DNA of 64,000 nucleotides from Novosphingobium sp. PP1Y (GTDB lineage: Bacteria > Pseudomonadota > Alphaproteobacteria > Sphingomonadales > Sphingomonadaceae), in the NCBI RefSeq assembly GCF_000253255.1, contig NC_015580.1, positions 2,865,001 through 2,929,000 on the forward strand, written 5' to 3'. A model generated the notes under the pieces. The model had not been told where the DNA came from. It saw only the letters and a list, made by a program, of their open reading frames with translations, and did no database searches. A program made the position numbers and the translations under genes. Positions within the stretch are counted from its first letter, which is position 1; each line of letters starts with the position of its first letter. Below are positions 25,952 through 34,934 of this stretch, piece by piece.

Positions 25952-26827
25952 TTGACCCAGTCAAGTCATCGGCGCGTGATCGTCATTACCGGCGCCAGCT
26001 CCGGCATCGGCAAGGCCACGGCGGAAGTCTTCGCCCTCATGGGCTGGCATGTCATCGGCACCGGCCGCACGCCGGAGCGCTGCGATGCCGCCGAGGAAGA
26101 AATCCGCGCCATCGCCTCTCCCGAGGCACGCGTCGATTTCCTGCGCGGCGACTTTACCGAGATGTCGGATGTGCGCCGCATTGCGAAAGAAATCGCCCAG
26201 CTCACCGATTGCATTCACGTTCTCGTCAACAACGCTGGCGGTGTGCGAGACGGCTATTACCGCACTTCCGAAGGGCTGGAGGCGACATTCGCCACCAATC
26301 ATCTCGCCCCGTTCCTGCTCACGCGCGAACTGCTTCCCCAGCTTGAGTATGCAGCCAAGGATTCCCCGGCGGGAACCGTGCGCATCATCGCCGTTGCGGC
26401 AGACGGCCATGCCAGCTGCCAGGCGATGAACTGGGACGACCTGATGCTGCTGGAAGGTTTCGCAACCACCGAGGCCTACAGCCAGGCGAAACTGGCGAGC
26501 CTCCTGTTCACCCGCGAACTGGACCGGCGGCTCTCGCCTATGGGGATCGTGGCCCAGGCGGTAAACCCGGGATGCGTAGGCTCCAACTTCGCCAGCCACG
26601 GCGACGAGTTGATCCAGGATGCCATGGCCCGCAGCCCCTGCACTCCGCCCGAACACCCGGCCCGCACGATCATGTGGCTGGCCACTTCACCGGAAGTCGG
26701 CGAACAGGGCGGACGCTATTTCCGCGACCTGGCCGAGATCCAACCGGCACCGCAGGCCCGGGACGACCGTGCGGCCAGCCGCCTGTGGATGGAGAGCGAA
26801 CGCATCCTCGAAACCATCGGCTGCTGA
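25952..26827 (+). CDS. Short-chain dehydrogenase/reductase-family protein lacking the usual catalytic serine
   Basis: 291 residues with the classical SDR cofactor motif VITGASSGIG (11-20), NNAG (93-96) and the catalytic YSQAK (Tyr176, Lys180); resembles retinol-dehydrogenase-like SDRs. Where these have VSSxAH, this protein reads VAADGH (148-153), so the catalytic Ser position is Ala. It may be a degenerate or non-standard enzyme. The start is TTG, supported by GGGAGAGAAG immediately upstream; no ATG lies nearby in frame. A CitE-like lyase gene follows after 90 bases on the same strand. Confidence 0.87.
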   Translation: MTQSSHRRVIVITGASSGIGKATAEVFALMGWHVIGTGRTPERCDAAEEEIRAIASPEARVDFLRGDFTEMSDVRRIAKEIAQLTDCIHVLVNNAGGVRDGYYRTSEGLEATFATNHLAPFLLTRELLPQLEYAAKDSPAGTVRIIAVAADGHASCQAMNWDDLMLLEGFATTEAYSQAKLASLLFTRELDRRLSPMGIVAQAVNPGCVGSNFASHGDELIQDAMARSPCTPPEHPARTIMWLATSPEVGEQGGRYFRDLAEIQPAPQARDDRAASRLWMESERILETIGC

Positions 26828-26917
26828 TCTTCGCGGCGCCGACATTTGGTCTTCCCAGACACTTGACCCCGCGGCCCGCTCCGCCGCAAGGGAACAGGCA
26901 AGCCAGAGGAAGACACG

Positions 26918-27793
26918 ATGACTGCACCGACTGACCGTCCGCGCCGCAGTGCGCTCTACATGCCCGCCTCGAACGCCAAGGCAATTGCCAAGGCGCGCAG
27001 CCTGCCCTGCGACGTCGTCATCTTCGACCTCGAGGATGCCGTAGCCCCCGAATTCAAGGCCGAAGCGCGCGCGGCTGCCGTCGCTGCCGTGGAGGAAGGC
27101 GGTTTCGGCCACCGCGAAGTCGTCATCCGGGCCAACGGCATCGATACCGAATGGGGCATGGACGACCTTGCCGCCATCGCATCGACCGGAGCCGACGCCG
27201 TGCTGGTGCCCAAGGTCGATTCCCCGGCCGACATCGCCCGTTATGAAGACGCCCTGAAAGGGGCGCACAAGGACATGCAGCTCTGGACCATGATCGAGAC
27301 CTGCGCGAGCGTGGGCAATCTCGATGCCATTGCGCAATGCGCACGCAGTTCGCGCCTGTCGCTGTGGATCATGGGAACCAACGATCTCGCCAAGGAAATG
27401 CGCGCGCAGCTTACGCCCTGCCGTACGCCGTTCCTGCCGTTCCTGTCGATGGCGGTTGCCGCCGCGCGCGCGCATGGCGTCGCCATCCTCGACGGCGTGT
27501 GCAATGAATTCCGCGACCTCGAGGCATTCGAGGCCGAAGCGCGCCAGGGGCTGATGTTCGGCTTCGAGGGCAAGAGCCTGATCCACCCCGCGCAAGTCGA
27601 GCCGTGCAACACGGTATTCTCACCCAGCGAGGCGGACCTGGCCTGGGCGCACAGCGTCATCGACGCCTTCGCCCAGCCCGAAAACGCCGGCAAGGGCGCG
27701 ATCCGCGTGGATGGCAAGATGACCGAACTGCTACACCTGGAACAGGCCCAGCGGCTCGTCGCCGTTGCCGGGCGGATCGCTGCCGCCGCCTGA
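26918..27793 (+). CDS. HpcH/HpaI (CitE-like) CoA-ester lyase family protein
   Basis: Mg-dependent TIM-barrel enzyme of the CitE/malyl-CoA lyase group, which cleave or hydrolyse beta-hydroxyacyl-CoA esters. 291 residues. Markers are RRSALYMPASNAKAI (9-23), VVIFDLEDAVAPE (33-45) with the metal-binding acidic residue, SLWIMGTNDLAKEMR, and GKSLIHPAQVEPCN. Upstream GAGGA supports the start. No citrate lyase genes accompany it, so it is a stand-alone type such as (S)-malyl- or methylmalyl-CoA lyase/thioesterase; the substrate is not decided by sequence. Confidence 0.88.
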   Translation: MTAPTDRPRRSALYMPASNAKAIAKARSLPCDVVIFDLEDAVAPEFKAEARAAAVAAVEEGGFGHREVVIRANGIDTEWGMDDLAAIASTGADAVLVPKVDSPADIARYEDALKGAHKDMQLWTMIETCASVGNLDAIAQCARSSRLSLWIMGTNDLAKEMRAQLTPCRTPFLPFLSMAVAAARAHGVAILDGVCNEFRDLEAFEAEARQGLMFGFEGKSLIHPAQVEPCNTVFSPSEADLAWAHSVIDAFAQPENAGKGAIRVDGKMTELLHLEQAQRLVAVAGRIAAAA

Positions 27794-27805
27794 CGCCTCT
27801 GCTGC

Positions 27806-29185
27806 TTACTCGCCACCTTCAGCCGCCGGAACCGACGCGATCGGCTCCGGCGTGTTGGCGATGACCTTGAGCACCGCCGTCCAGGCATCGACGTTCTGCT
27901 GCAGGGCAATCGGATCGACCTTGTCGAGCGTATCGTCCGGCGTGTGGTGCAGGTCGAAGTAATGCATCCCGTCCTGGCCGAGATCGATCACGGCAAGATT
28001 CTGGTGCGCGATGATCGGGGCAACGTCGGCGCCGCCCTCGGTGGGACCGTCATGCGGCACGATACCCAGCGGCCAAAGCGCCGCCTTCACCTTGTCCACC
28101 AGCTCGGCATTGGCCTGGGCGAAAGTCGTCTTGAGCTGCCAGACCTTGTCGGCGCCGAAGTCGCTTTCCATCGCAACGGCATGGGGTTCGCTGCCATGGA
28201 CCTTCACGTAATGATCGCCGCCGCCGCCGGTGATGCCCATTTCCTCGTTGCCCGACCATAGCACGCGGATCGTGCGCAGGGTCTGGCCATCTTTCTGCGC
28301 CGCCAGGGCCGCGGCCGTGATGATCCCGCAGCCCGAGGCATCGTCGATCGCTCCTGTGCCCAGGTCCCAGGAATCGAGGTGGCAGGCGAGCAGGATGATC
28401 GGCAGCGAAGGATCGCGCCCCGGCAGTTGCGCCACGACATTGCCCGAAGGCGCATCTGGAAACGGCTTGCCCATCAGCTTGAGGTCGATGCTCATCGGCT
28501 TGCCGCGCGAGGCGATGCGCGCGATCAGGTCGGCGTCAGGATTGGAGACGGCCCCTGCCGGGATCGGCTTCACATCCTTGGCGAAAACCGTGGCGCCGGT
28601 ATGCGGATTGCGGTGACTGTCCGTGCCGGCCGAGCGGATGACGATGCCGGCAGCCCCTTTCTGCGAAGCGATCGTCGGCCCCTTTCGGCGGACATCGCCA
28701 TAGGGTCCGTAACCCGAACCGTCCTGCGTGGGACGCATGGCATGGTCGACGAACGCAATCTTGCCCTTCAGCGATCCTTCGGGGGCTGCTTCGAGCGCGG
28801 CCAGCGTCGGGAAATAAACCAGTTCACCCTTGAGGCCCTGCGCCGGTGTCGGCACCGAGAAACCCAGAGCGGTGATCGCCAGCGGCTGCCGATAGGGCGC
28901 GGTCAGGCGGGCATGTTCCTCGCCGCGCTGCCAGGCCAGGGTCTTGAACTCCTCGACTGAAACATCGCTGAAGCCGAGCGCCTGGAGCCGGGCCTGCGCC
29001 CAGTCACGGGCGCGCGCTTCGGCCTCGGAACCTGCGAGGCGCGGGCCGATTTCGGTGGTGAGACCTTCGACGATGTCCCAGGCGACGCCTGACCCTTGCG
29101 TGGGCGTAGCGCTGGCAGGAGCGGCGTTGAAGGAGGCGAAAGTGGTCGCTGCAAGCAGGGCAGCGCAAAAGGTTTTGCGTAGCAT
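27806..29185 (-). CDS. Exported M28-family zinc aminopeptidase with PA domain
   Basis: 459 residues starting at ATG 29185 (a TTG two codons earlier is possible). A signal peptide ends around AAPASA|TP (residue 26). A protease-associated domain occupies roughly 115-240, inserted before the M28 catalytic core. The core has the di-zinc ligands: His269 (LACHLDSWDLG), Asp281 (GAIDDASG), Glu314/315 (SGNEEMG), Asp342 (MESDFGA) and His413/414 (YFDLHHTPDD). It probably trims peptides in the periplasm. Convergent with the CitE-like gene, 12 bases apart. Confidence 0.92.
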   Translation of the reverse strand: MLRKTFCAALLAATTFASFNAAPASATPTQGSGVAWDIVEGLTTEIGPRLAGSEAEARARDWAQARLQALGFSDVSVEEFKTLAWQRGEEHARLTAPYRQPLAITALGFSVPTPAQGLKGELVYFPTLAALEAAPEGSLKGKIAFVDHAMRPTQDGSGYGPYGDVRRKGPTIASQKGAAGIVIRSAGTDSHRNPHTGATVFAKDVKPIPAGAVSNPDADLIARIASRGKPMSIDLKLMGKPFPDAPSGNVVAQLPGRDPSLPIILLACHLDSWDLGTGAIDDASGCGIITAAALAAQKDGQTLRTIRVLWSGNEEMGITGGGGDHYVKVHGSEPHAVAMESDFGADKVWQLKTTFAQANAELVDKVKAALWPLGIVPHDGPTEGGADVAPIIAHQNLAVIDLGQDGMHYFDLHHTPDDTLDKVDPIALQQNVDAWTAVLKVIANTPEPIASVPAAEGGE

Positions 29186-29446
29186 GGACAATGCCTAACG
29201 CCCTGCCTCGACATTTCCAATCCCAAGTCTCAGAACTTGACCGGACCAATTCACGGCAGGTCACGAAATCTTGACGGGGCGGGCTCCAACTCCCATTTCC
29301 CATTCAACTTTGCGACGCTCTCGACGCAAGCCCAGCGCCATTCCGGCAAGAACCGACACGACCACCTGCCAGCAACCTTGCGGCTGGTGGCCCGCCCCTG
29401 TAGAGCACGCCGCAAATTCCGACACGCCAGATCCCAGAGGAAACCG

Positions 29447-31126
29447 ATGGCCGCGCAATACGCCTTCGTCATGAAGAGCATGACAAAGACCTTCCCCGGC
29501 GCCCAGAAGCCGGTGCTTTCGAACATCAACCTGCAGTTCTACCAGGGTGCCAAGATCGGCATCGTCGGCCCGAACGGCGCAGGCAAGTCGACCCTGATGA
29601 AGATCATGGGCGGCATCGATACCGATTTCACCGGCGAGGCATGGCCCGGCGAGAACATCACCGTCGGCTACCTGCCGCAGGAACCGCGGCTCGACACGAG
29701 CAAGACCGTCCTCGAGAACGTCAAGGACGGCGCGCGCGAGACTGCGGACAAGATCGATCGCTTCAACGAGATCTCCATGATCATGGGCGATCCGCCGGAA
29801 GACTGCGACTTCGACGCCCTCATGGCCGAGATGGGCGAGCTTCAGGACCAGATCGACGCGGTCGACGGCTGGACCCTCGACAACCAGCTCGAAGTGGCGA
29901 TGGAAGCCCTGCGCTGCCCGCCGGGCGACTGGTCGGTGGAAAGCCTCTCGGGCGGTGAGAAGCGCCGTATCGCACTCACCCGCCTGCTCATCCAGAAGCC
30001 CGACATTCTGCTGCTGGACGAACCGACCAACCACCTCGACGCGGAATCGGTCGAATGGCTGGAAAACCACCTCAAGGAATATGCAGGTGCGGTGCTGATG
30101 ATCACCCACGACCGCTACTTCCTCGACAACGTGGTGGGCTGGATCCTCGAACTCGACCGCGGAAAGTACTTCCCCTACGAGGGCAACTACTCGACCTACC
30201 TCGAGAAGAAGGCCAAGCGCCTCGAACAGGAAGACCGCGAGGCGACCGGACGCCAGAAGGCTCTCAAGGACGAGCTCGAATGGATCCGCGCCGGCGTCAA
30301 GGGCCGCCAGACCAAGTCCAAGGCCCGTATCCGCAAGTTCGAGGAACTGCAGAACGCGCAGGACCAGCGCACGCCGGGCAAGGCCCAGATCGTCATCCAG
30401 GTGCCTGAGCGCCTCGGCGGCAAGGTCATCGAAGCCAAGGGCATATCCAAGGCGTTCGGCGACAAGCTGCTGTTCGAGGACCTCTCGTTCATCCTGCCGC
30501 CGGGCGGCATCGTCGGAGTCATCGGCCCCAACGGTGCGGGTAAGTCGACGCTGTTCAAGATGCTCACCGGCCAGGAACAGCCGGACTCCGGCACCATCGA
30601 GATCGGCCAGACGGTTCACCTCGGCTACGTCGACCAGAACCGCGACCACCTCGACGGCAAGAACAACGTCTGGGAGGAAATCTCGGACAAGCTGGACTAC
30701 ATGAAGGTCAACGGCCACGACATGTCGACGCGCGCCTATGTCGGCGCCTTCAACTTCAAGGGCCAGGACCAGCAGAAGAACGTCGGCAAGCTCTCGGGCG
30801 GTGAACGCAACCGCGTGCACCTTGCCAAGATGCTCAAGCAGGGCGGCAACGTACTCCTGCTCGACGAACCGACCAACGACCTCGACGTCGAAACGCTCGG
30901 CGCGCTCGAAGAAGCCATCGAGAACTTCGCCGGCTGCGCCGTGGTCATCTCGCACGACCGCTTCTTCCTCGACCGTCTGGCCACGCACATCCTCGCGTTC
31001 GAGGGCAACAGCCACGTCGAATGGTTCGAGGGCAACTTCGAGGCCTACGAAGAAGACAAGCGCCGCCGCCTCGGCGATGCGGCCGATCGTCCCACGCGTC
31101 TTGCCTACAAGAAGCTGACGCGCTGA
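29447..31126 (+). CDS. ettA: Energy-dependent translational throttle protein EttA (ABC-F ATPase)
   Basis: Ribosome-associated ABC-F protein that gates the first elongation steps according to ATP/ADP level. ATG at 29447 follows CAGAGGAAACCG and yields 559 residues, close to E. coli EttA. Two ABC domains: Walker A GPNGAGKST at 41-49 and again near 359; signatures LSGGEKRR near 168 and LSGGERNR near 449; Walker B LLLDEPTNHLDAES and LLLDEPTNDLDVET, both with the ABC-F form. The inter-domain linker is basic and helical. No membrane segments, so it is not a transporter. A strong terminator follows. Confidence 0.95.
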   Translation: MAAQYAFVMKSMTKTFPGAQKPVLSNINLQFYQGAKIGIVGPNGAGKSTLMKIMGGIDTDFTGEAWPGENITVGYLPQEPRLDTSKTVLENVKDGARETADKIDRFNEISMIMGDPPEDCDFDALMAEMGELQDQIDAVDGWTLDNQLEVAMEALRCPPGDWSVESLSGGEKRRIALTRLLIQKPDILLLDEPTNHLDAESVEWLENHLKEYAGAVLMITHDRYFLDNVVGWILELDRGKYFPYEGNYSTYLEKKAKRLEQEDREATGRQKALKDELEWIRAGVKGRQTKSKARIRKFEELQNAQDQRTPGKAQIVIQVPERLGGKVIEAKGISKAFGDKLLFEDLSFILPPGGIVGVIGPNGAGKSTLFKMLTGQEQPDSGTIEIGQTVHLGYVDQNRDHLDGKNNVWEEISDKLDYMKVNGHDMSTRAYVGAFNFKGQDQQKNVGKLSGGERNRVHLAKMLKQGGNVLLLDEPTNDLDVETLGALEEAIENFAGCAVVISHDRFFLDRLATHILAFEGNSHVEWFEGNFEAYEEDKRRRLGDAADRPTRLAYKKLTR

Positions 31127-31151
31127 CGAAAACGCCTCGGGCATGATATAC

Positions 31152-31195
31152 AGGCCGTCGCTCCGGGATACCGGATCGGCGGCCTGTTCATTTTC
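31152..31195 (+). terminator. Strong intrinsic terminator after ettA
   Basis: A two-part hairpin: outer stem AGGCCGTCG (31152-31160) with CGGCGGCCT (31177-31185), one G-T wobble, and inner stem TCCGG-GATA-CCGGA (31162-31175), separated by a single mismatch. GTTCATTTTC follows. It starts 26 bases after the ettA stop. Confidence 0.8.
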
Positions 31196-31336
31196 AATCA
31201 CCCCTACATTAACAAAGAGTCATATCCCGGTTCACGTTCAGGACAGCGCCCATGGTCTAGAACAATTGCAGGATGAGCCGCGATCGCCGTGCGGCACGTC
31301 CGGTTTTGGAGACCGGATATGGCAAGAAGGATGAAC

Positions 31337-32221
31337 ATGAAGGCGGGTGCACTTTTTTCAGCTGGAGCGTGGGGCGCAATGGCCATTGCCGTTGCCGGCC
31401 TCGTCGCTCCCAGCGTGGCGGAAGCGGCATCGCGCCCGGACAACTCCCGCAGTGAGAGCCGTGGCTACAGCAACCGGGGCGAACAGATGCGGGCGCAGCG
31501 TCAGGAGCGTGCCTCGTCGAACGAGTCTCGCCGCGACTGGTCGCGCAGTAACGCCAACAACGACAACCGCGTGCGTCAGGAAGCCACGCCGACACAGAAC
31601 CGCAGCTGGTCGGGCAACCGCTCCTCGCGCGACACCAGCCGCGAGCAGCGCAGCGAACAGGAGCGCAAGTCCACGTGGCAGCAGAGAATGCGCAGCGGCG
31701 ACTACGCGAAACAGACCGAGCAGCGCGTCGAGCGACGCGACAACGACCGGAATGACCGCCGCGTGGATACGCGCCGGGACTGGCGGGACCAGTCGCGCAC
31801 GAACTCCAGCCGCCGCGACAACGAGAGGTGGCGGGACGGGAACAACAACCGTTGGCGTGACAACGACAAGTGGCGCGACAGCAACCGGCGCGACTATCGT
31901 GACGCGCGGCGTTGGGACCGCAAGGACTGGCGGCGCGACAAGCGTTACGATTGGCGCGATTACCGGGCCCGCAACCGTTCGGTCTACCGGATCGGCCGCT
32001 ACTACTCGCCTTACAGCAATTACTCGTATCGGCGCATCGGCATCGGTTTCTCGCTGGGATCGCTGTTCTACGGCTCACGCTACTGGATCGACGATCCCTG
32101 GTCCTACAGGCTGCCGGAAGTCTACGGTCCCTACCGCTGGGTCCGCTATTACGACGACGTGCTGCTGGTGGATATCTACACCGGCGAAGTGGTCGACGTG
32201 ATCTACGACTTCTTCTGGTAA
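31337..32221 (+). CDS. RcnB-family exported protein with a long Arg/Asp/Trp-rich region
   Basis: 294 residues from ATG 31337, chosen because AAGAAGG sits six bases upstream; in-frame ATGs at 31319 and 31331 are alternatives. A signal peptide ends at about SVAEA|AS (residue 30). Residues ~30-215 are low-complexity and highly charged, with repeated W-R-D units (NNRWRDNDKWRDSNRRDY). The C-terminal ~60 residues match the RcnB domain (PF11776): YGPYRWVRYYDDVLLVDIYT, ending VIYDFFW. Characterised RcnB is a periplasmic nickel/cobalt homeostasis protein; metal handling here is only inferred, and no efflux gene is adjacent. Confidence 0.82.
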   Translation: MKAGALFSAGAWGAMAIAVAGLVAPSVAEAASRPDNSRSESRGYSNRGEQMRAQRQERASSNESRRDWSRSNANNDNRVRQEATPTQNRSWSGNRSSRDTSREQRSEQERKSTWQQRMRSGDYAKQTEQRVERRDNDRNDRRVDTRRDWRDQSRTNSSRRDNERWRDGNNNRWRDNDKWRDSNRRDYRDARRWDRKDWRRDKRYDWRDYRARNRSVYRIGRYYSPYSNYSYRRIGIGFSLGSLFYGSRYWIDDPWSYRLPEVYGPYRWVRYYDDVLLVDIYTGEVVDVIYDFFW

Positions 32222-32243
32222 ACCCAAGAAGAACGGCGAATGA

Positions 32244-32278
32244 AAGGCCCTCGGCACCAGCGCCGGGGGCCTTCTTTC
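32244..32278 (+). terminator. Intrinsic terminator after the RcnB-like gene
   Basis: AAGGCCCTCGGC (32244-32255) pairs with GCCGGGGGCCTT (32262-32273), twelve base pairs with one G-T wobble and a six-base loop, then CTTTC. It lies 22 bases after the stop codon. Confidence 0.78.
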
Positions 32279-32378
32279 GATGCCGGTCACGCAGCGAGCG
32301 CCGAAAATCATGCAGGGTTTTACTGTGTGAAACGAAGCGATTGATTTGTGGAACATTCCCGGTAGTCTCACGATCGAG

Positions 32379-33044
32379 ATGCCAGCCACGCCTCATCCGG
32401 ACTGCAGGGCACTTGCAAGGATCGGCGCTTCGGTCCGGGAGCGCTTGTCCGGCCAGCCCACGGTCAGGCGGCTGCCCGTGGAGGCGGTGGAAATCTACAC
32501 CTCCAACAGCTTCCTCAACGAGGCCGACTGCGCTCACCTCATGGCGCTTATCGACACCTGCGCCTGCCCTTCCCGCCTGCTGGAAGAAGAAGGCTGGGAC
32601 GGTTACCGCACCAGCTATTCAGGCGACATCGACACCCACGACAGGATCGTGCGCGATCTCGAACTGCGCCTGAGCGACTTTACCGGCATCGCTCCGTCCT
32701 GCGGGGAATCGGCGCAGGGCCAGCGCTACGAATGCGGCCAGTATTTCAACGAGCACTGCGACTGGTTCGATACCGAGGCTGGCTACTGGCGGCAGGAGCG
32801 GCGCTGCGGCGGCCAGCGCAGCTGGACCGCGATGATCTACCTCAACGCCGTGGAGGAAGGTGGACGGACCGATTTTACCCACATCGGCCTGAGCATCCCG
32901 CCCGAACCCGGTTGCCTCCTGCTGTGGAACAACGCATTGCCCGACGGGACGCCCAATCCGCTGACCATGCATGCAGCCCGGCCAGTCGTCAGGGGCGTCA
33001 AGTACGTCGTCACGAAGTGGTTCCGGGTTCGCAACTGGCAATGA
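32379..33044 (+). CDS. Prolyl-4-hydroxylase-like 2-oxoglutarate/Fe(II) oxygenase
   Basis: A 221-residue double-stranded beta-helix dioxygenase similar to the prolyl 4-hydroxylase alpha-subunit domain. Iron ligands are His126 and Asp128 (YFNEHCDWFD) and His198 (TMHAARPVVRG); Lys208 in GVKYVVTKWFR is the likely 2-oxoglutarate anchor. ATG at 32379 is preferred; a TTG 11 codons earlier is in frame. No signal peptide. Its stop overlaps the start of the DUF885 gene (ATGA), so the two proteins are probably co-translated. The substrate is unknown. Confidence 0.88.
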   Translation: MPATPHPDCRALARIGASVRERLSGQPTVRRLPVEAVEIYTSNSFLNEADCAHLMALIDTCACPSRLLEEEGWDGYRTSYSGDIDTHDRIVRDLELRLSDFTGIAPSCGESAQGQRYECGQYFNEHCDWFDTEAGYWRQERRCGGQRSWTAMIYLNAVEEGGRTDFTHIGLSIPPEPGCLLLWNNALPDGTPNPLTMHAARPVVRGVKYVVTKWFRVRNWQ

Positions 33045-34903
33045 GATTTCGCAACGCGGCTACGCTCCTGGCGCTGGGCCTGTCCTGCGCGCTCCCCTTT
33101 CCGGCCTTGCCGGTCAGTGCCGAGGCCGCCGTCCAGTCATCGCACCCGGTGCCTGCGGCCGATGCAGAGCGCAATCGCCTGCGCCTGCTTCGCCTCTTCG
33201 CCGAAGACGCGCAGCGCGAGGACGAACTCGATCCCCTGACCCCGCTTTATGCCGGCGCCACGACGGGAGGCGCCCAGTTCGAACGCATGTACACCGACGC
33301 CCTCGATCGCGACGTGCAGGCCTCTGCCCGCAAAAGCCGCGAAGCGCTGCGAACGGTCGACCGCGCCGAGCTGCCGCCCAAACTCCAGATTTCCTACGAT
33401 ACGTTCGCAGCGCTCAAGGACGACGAACTGGCGTGGCTCCAGCCAGAACTGCGCCGCCTGACCAGGGTACGGCCGTTCAACCATTTCGGCGGACTGCATG
33501 TCGAGTTCCCCGCCATGATCGCGCCCGGCGGCACTTACGACTACGCCGACGAGGCAGATTACCGGCGCGCCCTCACGCTCTACCGGGCCTTTCCCCGTGT
33601 GATCGACAATGCCATCGCCCGCTTTCGGCAGGGCATGGCCTCAGGCGTGGTCGAACCGCGCCTGACGGTGATCAACATGATTGCCCAGATCGACGCCCTG
33701 CTGGCCCAGTCCTACGAAGATTCGCCCTTCTCGGCCCCGCTCCGGCAGGTCCCGGAGACACTCTCCGACAAGAGCCGCAAGGCCCTCGCGTCGGCATTCC
33801 GGTCGGCGACCCGCGAGGCGATCTGGCCAGCCTACCGGCGCCTGCGGCAATTCCTGCAGGCCGAGTACCTTCCCGAGGCCCGCGATTCCATCGGGCTTGG
33901 CGAAATGAAGGGAGGCGCGCAGCTCTATCGCGCTCTGATCCGGCGCGAGACGACGTTGACGCTGGAACCGGAGGCCATTCACCAGCTCGGCCTTTCGGAA
34001 GTCGCCCGCATTCAGCGGGAAATGGACCGGGTGCGCGGGCAGCTGGGCAATTCAGGAACCCTCCCTGCATTCTTCGACGAAATTCGCGGCGATCCGCGCT
34101 TTCATCCGACCAACGGCAGCCAGCTCTCCGATGGTTTCGCCCGCATCGGCAAGCAGGTTGACGCCGCTCTGCCGCGCTGGTTCGAGCGGGTGCCCGAAAC
34201 GCCCATGCTGATCGAACCCTACCCGGCCTATCGTGAGAAGTTCGAGGCTGGCGGCAGCTATTCCGAAGGCGCGCCCGAACGCGGCAAACCCGGTGTCTTC
34301 TACTACAATACCTACGACCTGCCGCACCGCTTCCTCAGCGGCATGACCACGCTCTATATGCACGAGGGCGTGCCGGGGCATCACTTCCAGATCAGCCTTG
34401 CGCAGGAAGACCAGAGTCTCCCCGGTTTCCAGCGCTACGGTGGCAACAGCGCCTTCGTCGAAGGCTGGGCGCTCTATGCCGAGACGCTGGGCTACGACAT
34501 GGGCTTCTACAGGGACCCGCTGCAGCACTGGGGCACGCTCGACGACGAGATGCTGAGGGCAATGCGGCTGGTCGTCGATACCGGCATCCACGCCAAGGGC
34601 TGGTCGCGCCAGCAGGCGATCGACTACATGCTGGCCAATTCGGGCATGGGGCGCAGCGACGCGGAAGCCGAGGTGGATCGCTACATCGCAATGCCGGCAC
34701 AGGCGCTCGCCTACAAGATCGGCGCGCTCACCATCCAGCGCCTGCGCGGCAAGGCGCAGGAACAGCTCGGAGCGCGCTTCGATATCCGTGCCTTCCACGA
34801 GGAAGTGCTGGGGTCGGGTGCCCTGCCCCTGCCGGTGCTGGAAGCGAAGATAGACGGCTGGATCGCCGCGAGCCGCCCCCACCGCGCGGGCGTGGCAAGG
34901 TAA
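33041..34903 (+). CDS. DUF885 family exported putative metallopeptidase
   Basis: 620 residues beginning at the ATG that overlaps the oxygenase stop by four bases; the frame is open upstream but only as a shadow of that gene. A signal peptide (MRFRNAATLLALGLSCALPF, then PALPVSAEA) directs export. The DUF885 core has the zinc-type motif MHEGVPGHHFQI (His441, Glu442, His447) and EGWALYAETLGYD, plus VDTGIHAKGWSRQQAI. The domain is predicted to be an HExxxH-like metallopeptidase; no substrate is known. Translation coupling to the oxygenase is the main context. Confidence 0.9.
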   Translation: MRFRNAATLLALGLSCALPFPALPVSAEAAVQSSHPVPAADAERNRLRLLRLFAEDAQREDELDPLTPLYAGATTGGAQFERMYTDALDRDVQASARKSREALRTVDRAELPPKLQISYDTFAALKDDELAWLQPELRRLTRVRPFNHFGGLHVEFPAMIAPGGTYDYADEADYRRALTLYRAFPRVIDNAIARFRQGMASGVVEPRLTVINMIAQIDALLAQSYEDSPFSAPLRQVPETLSDKSRKALASAFRSATREAIWPAYRRLRQFLQAEYLPEARDSIGLGEMKGGAQLYRALIRRETTLTLEPEAIHQLGLSEVARIQREMDRVRGQLGNSGTLPAFFDEIRGDPRFHPTNGSQLSDGFARIGKQVDAALPRWFERVPETPMLIEPYPAYREKFEAGGSYSEGAPERGKPGVFYYNTYDLPHRFLSGMTTLYMHEGVPGHHFQISLAQEDQSLPGFQRYGGNSAFVEGWALYAETLGYDMGFYRDPLQHWGTLDDEMLRAMRLVVDTGIHAKGWSRQQAIDYMLANSGMGRSDAEAEVDRYIAMPAQALAYKIGALTIQRLRGKAQEQLGARFDIRAFHEEVLGSGALPLPVLEAKIDGWIAASRPHRAGVAR

Positions 34904-34934
34904 GCCCGCAGGCTCGCCTCACTCCCCGGCAGGT

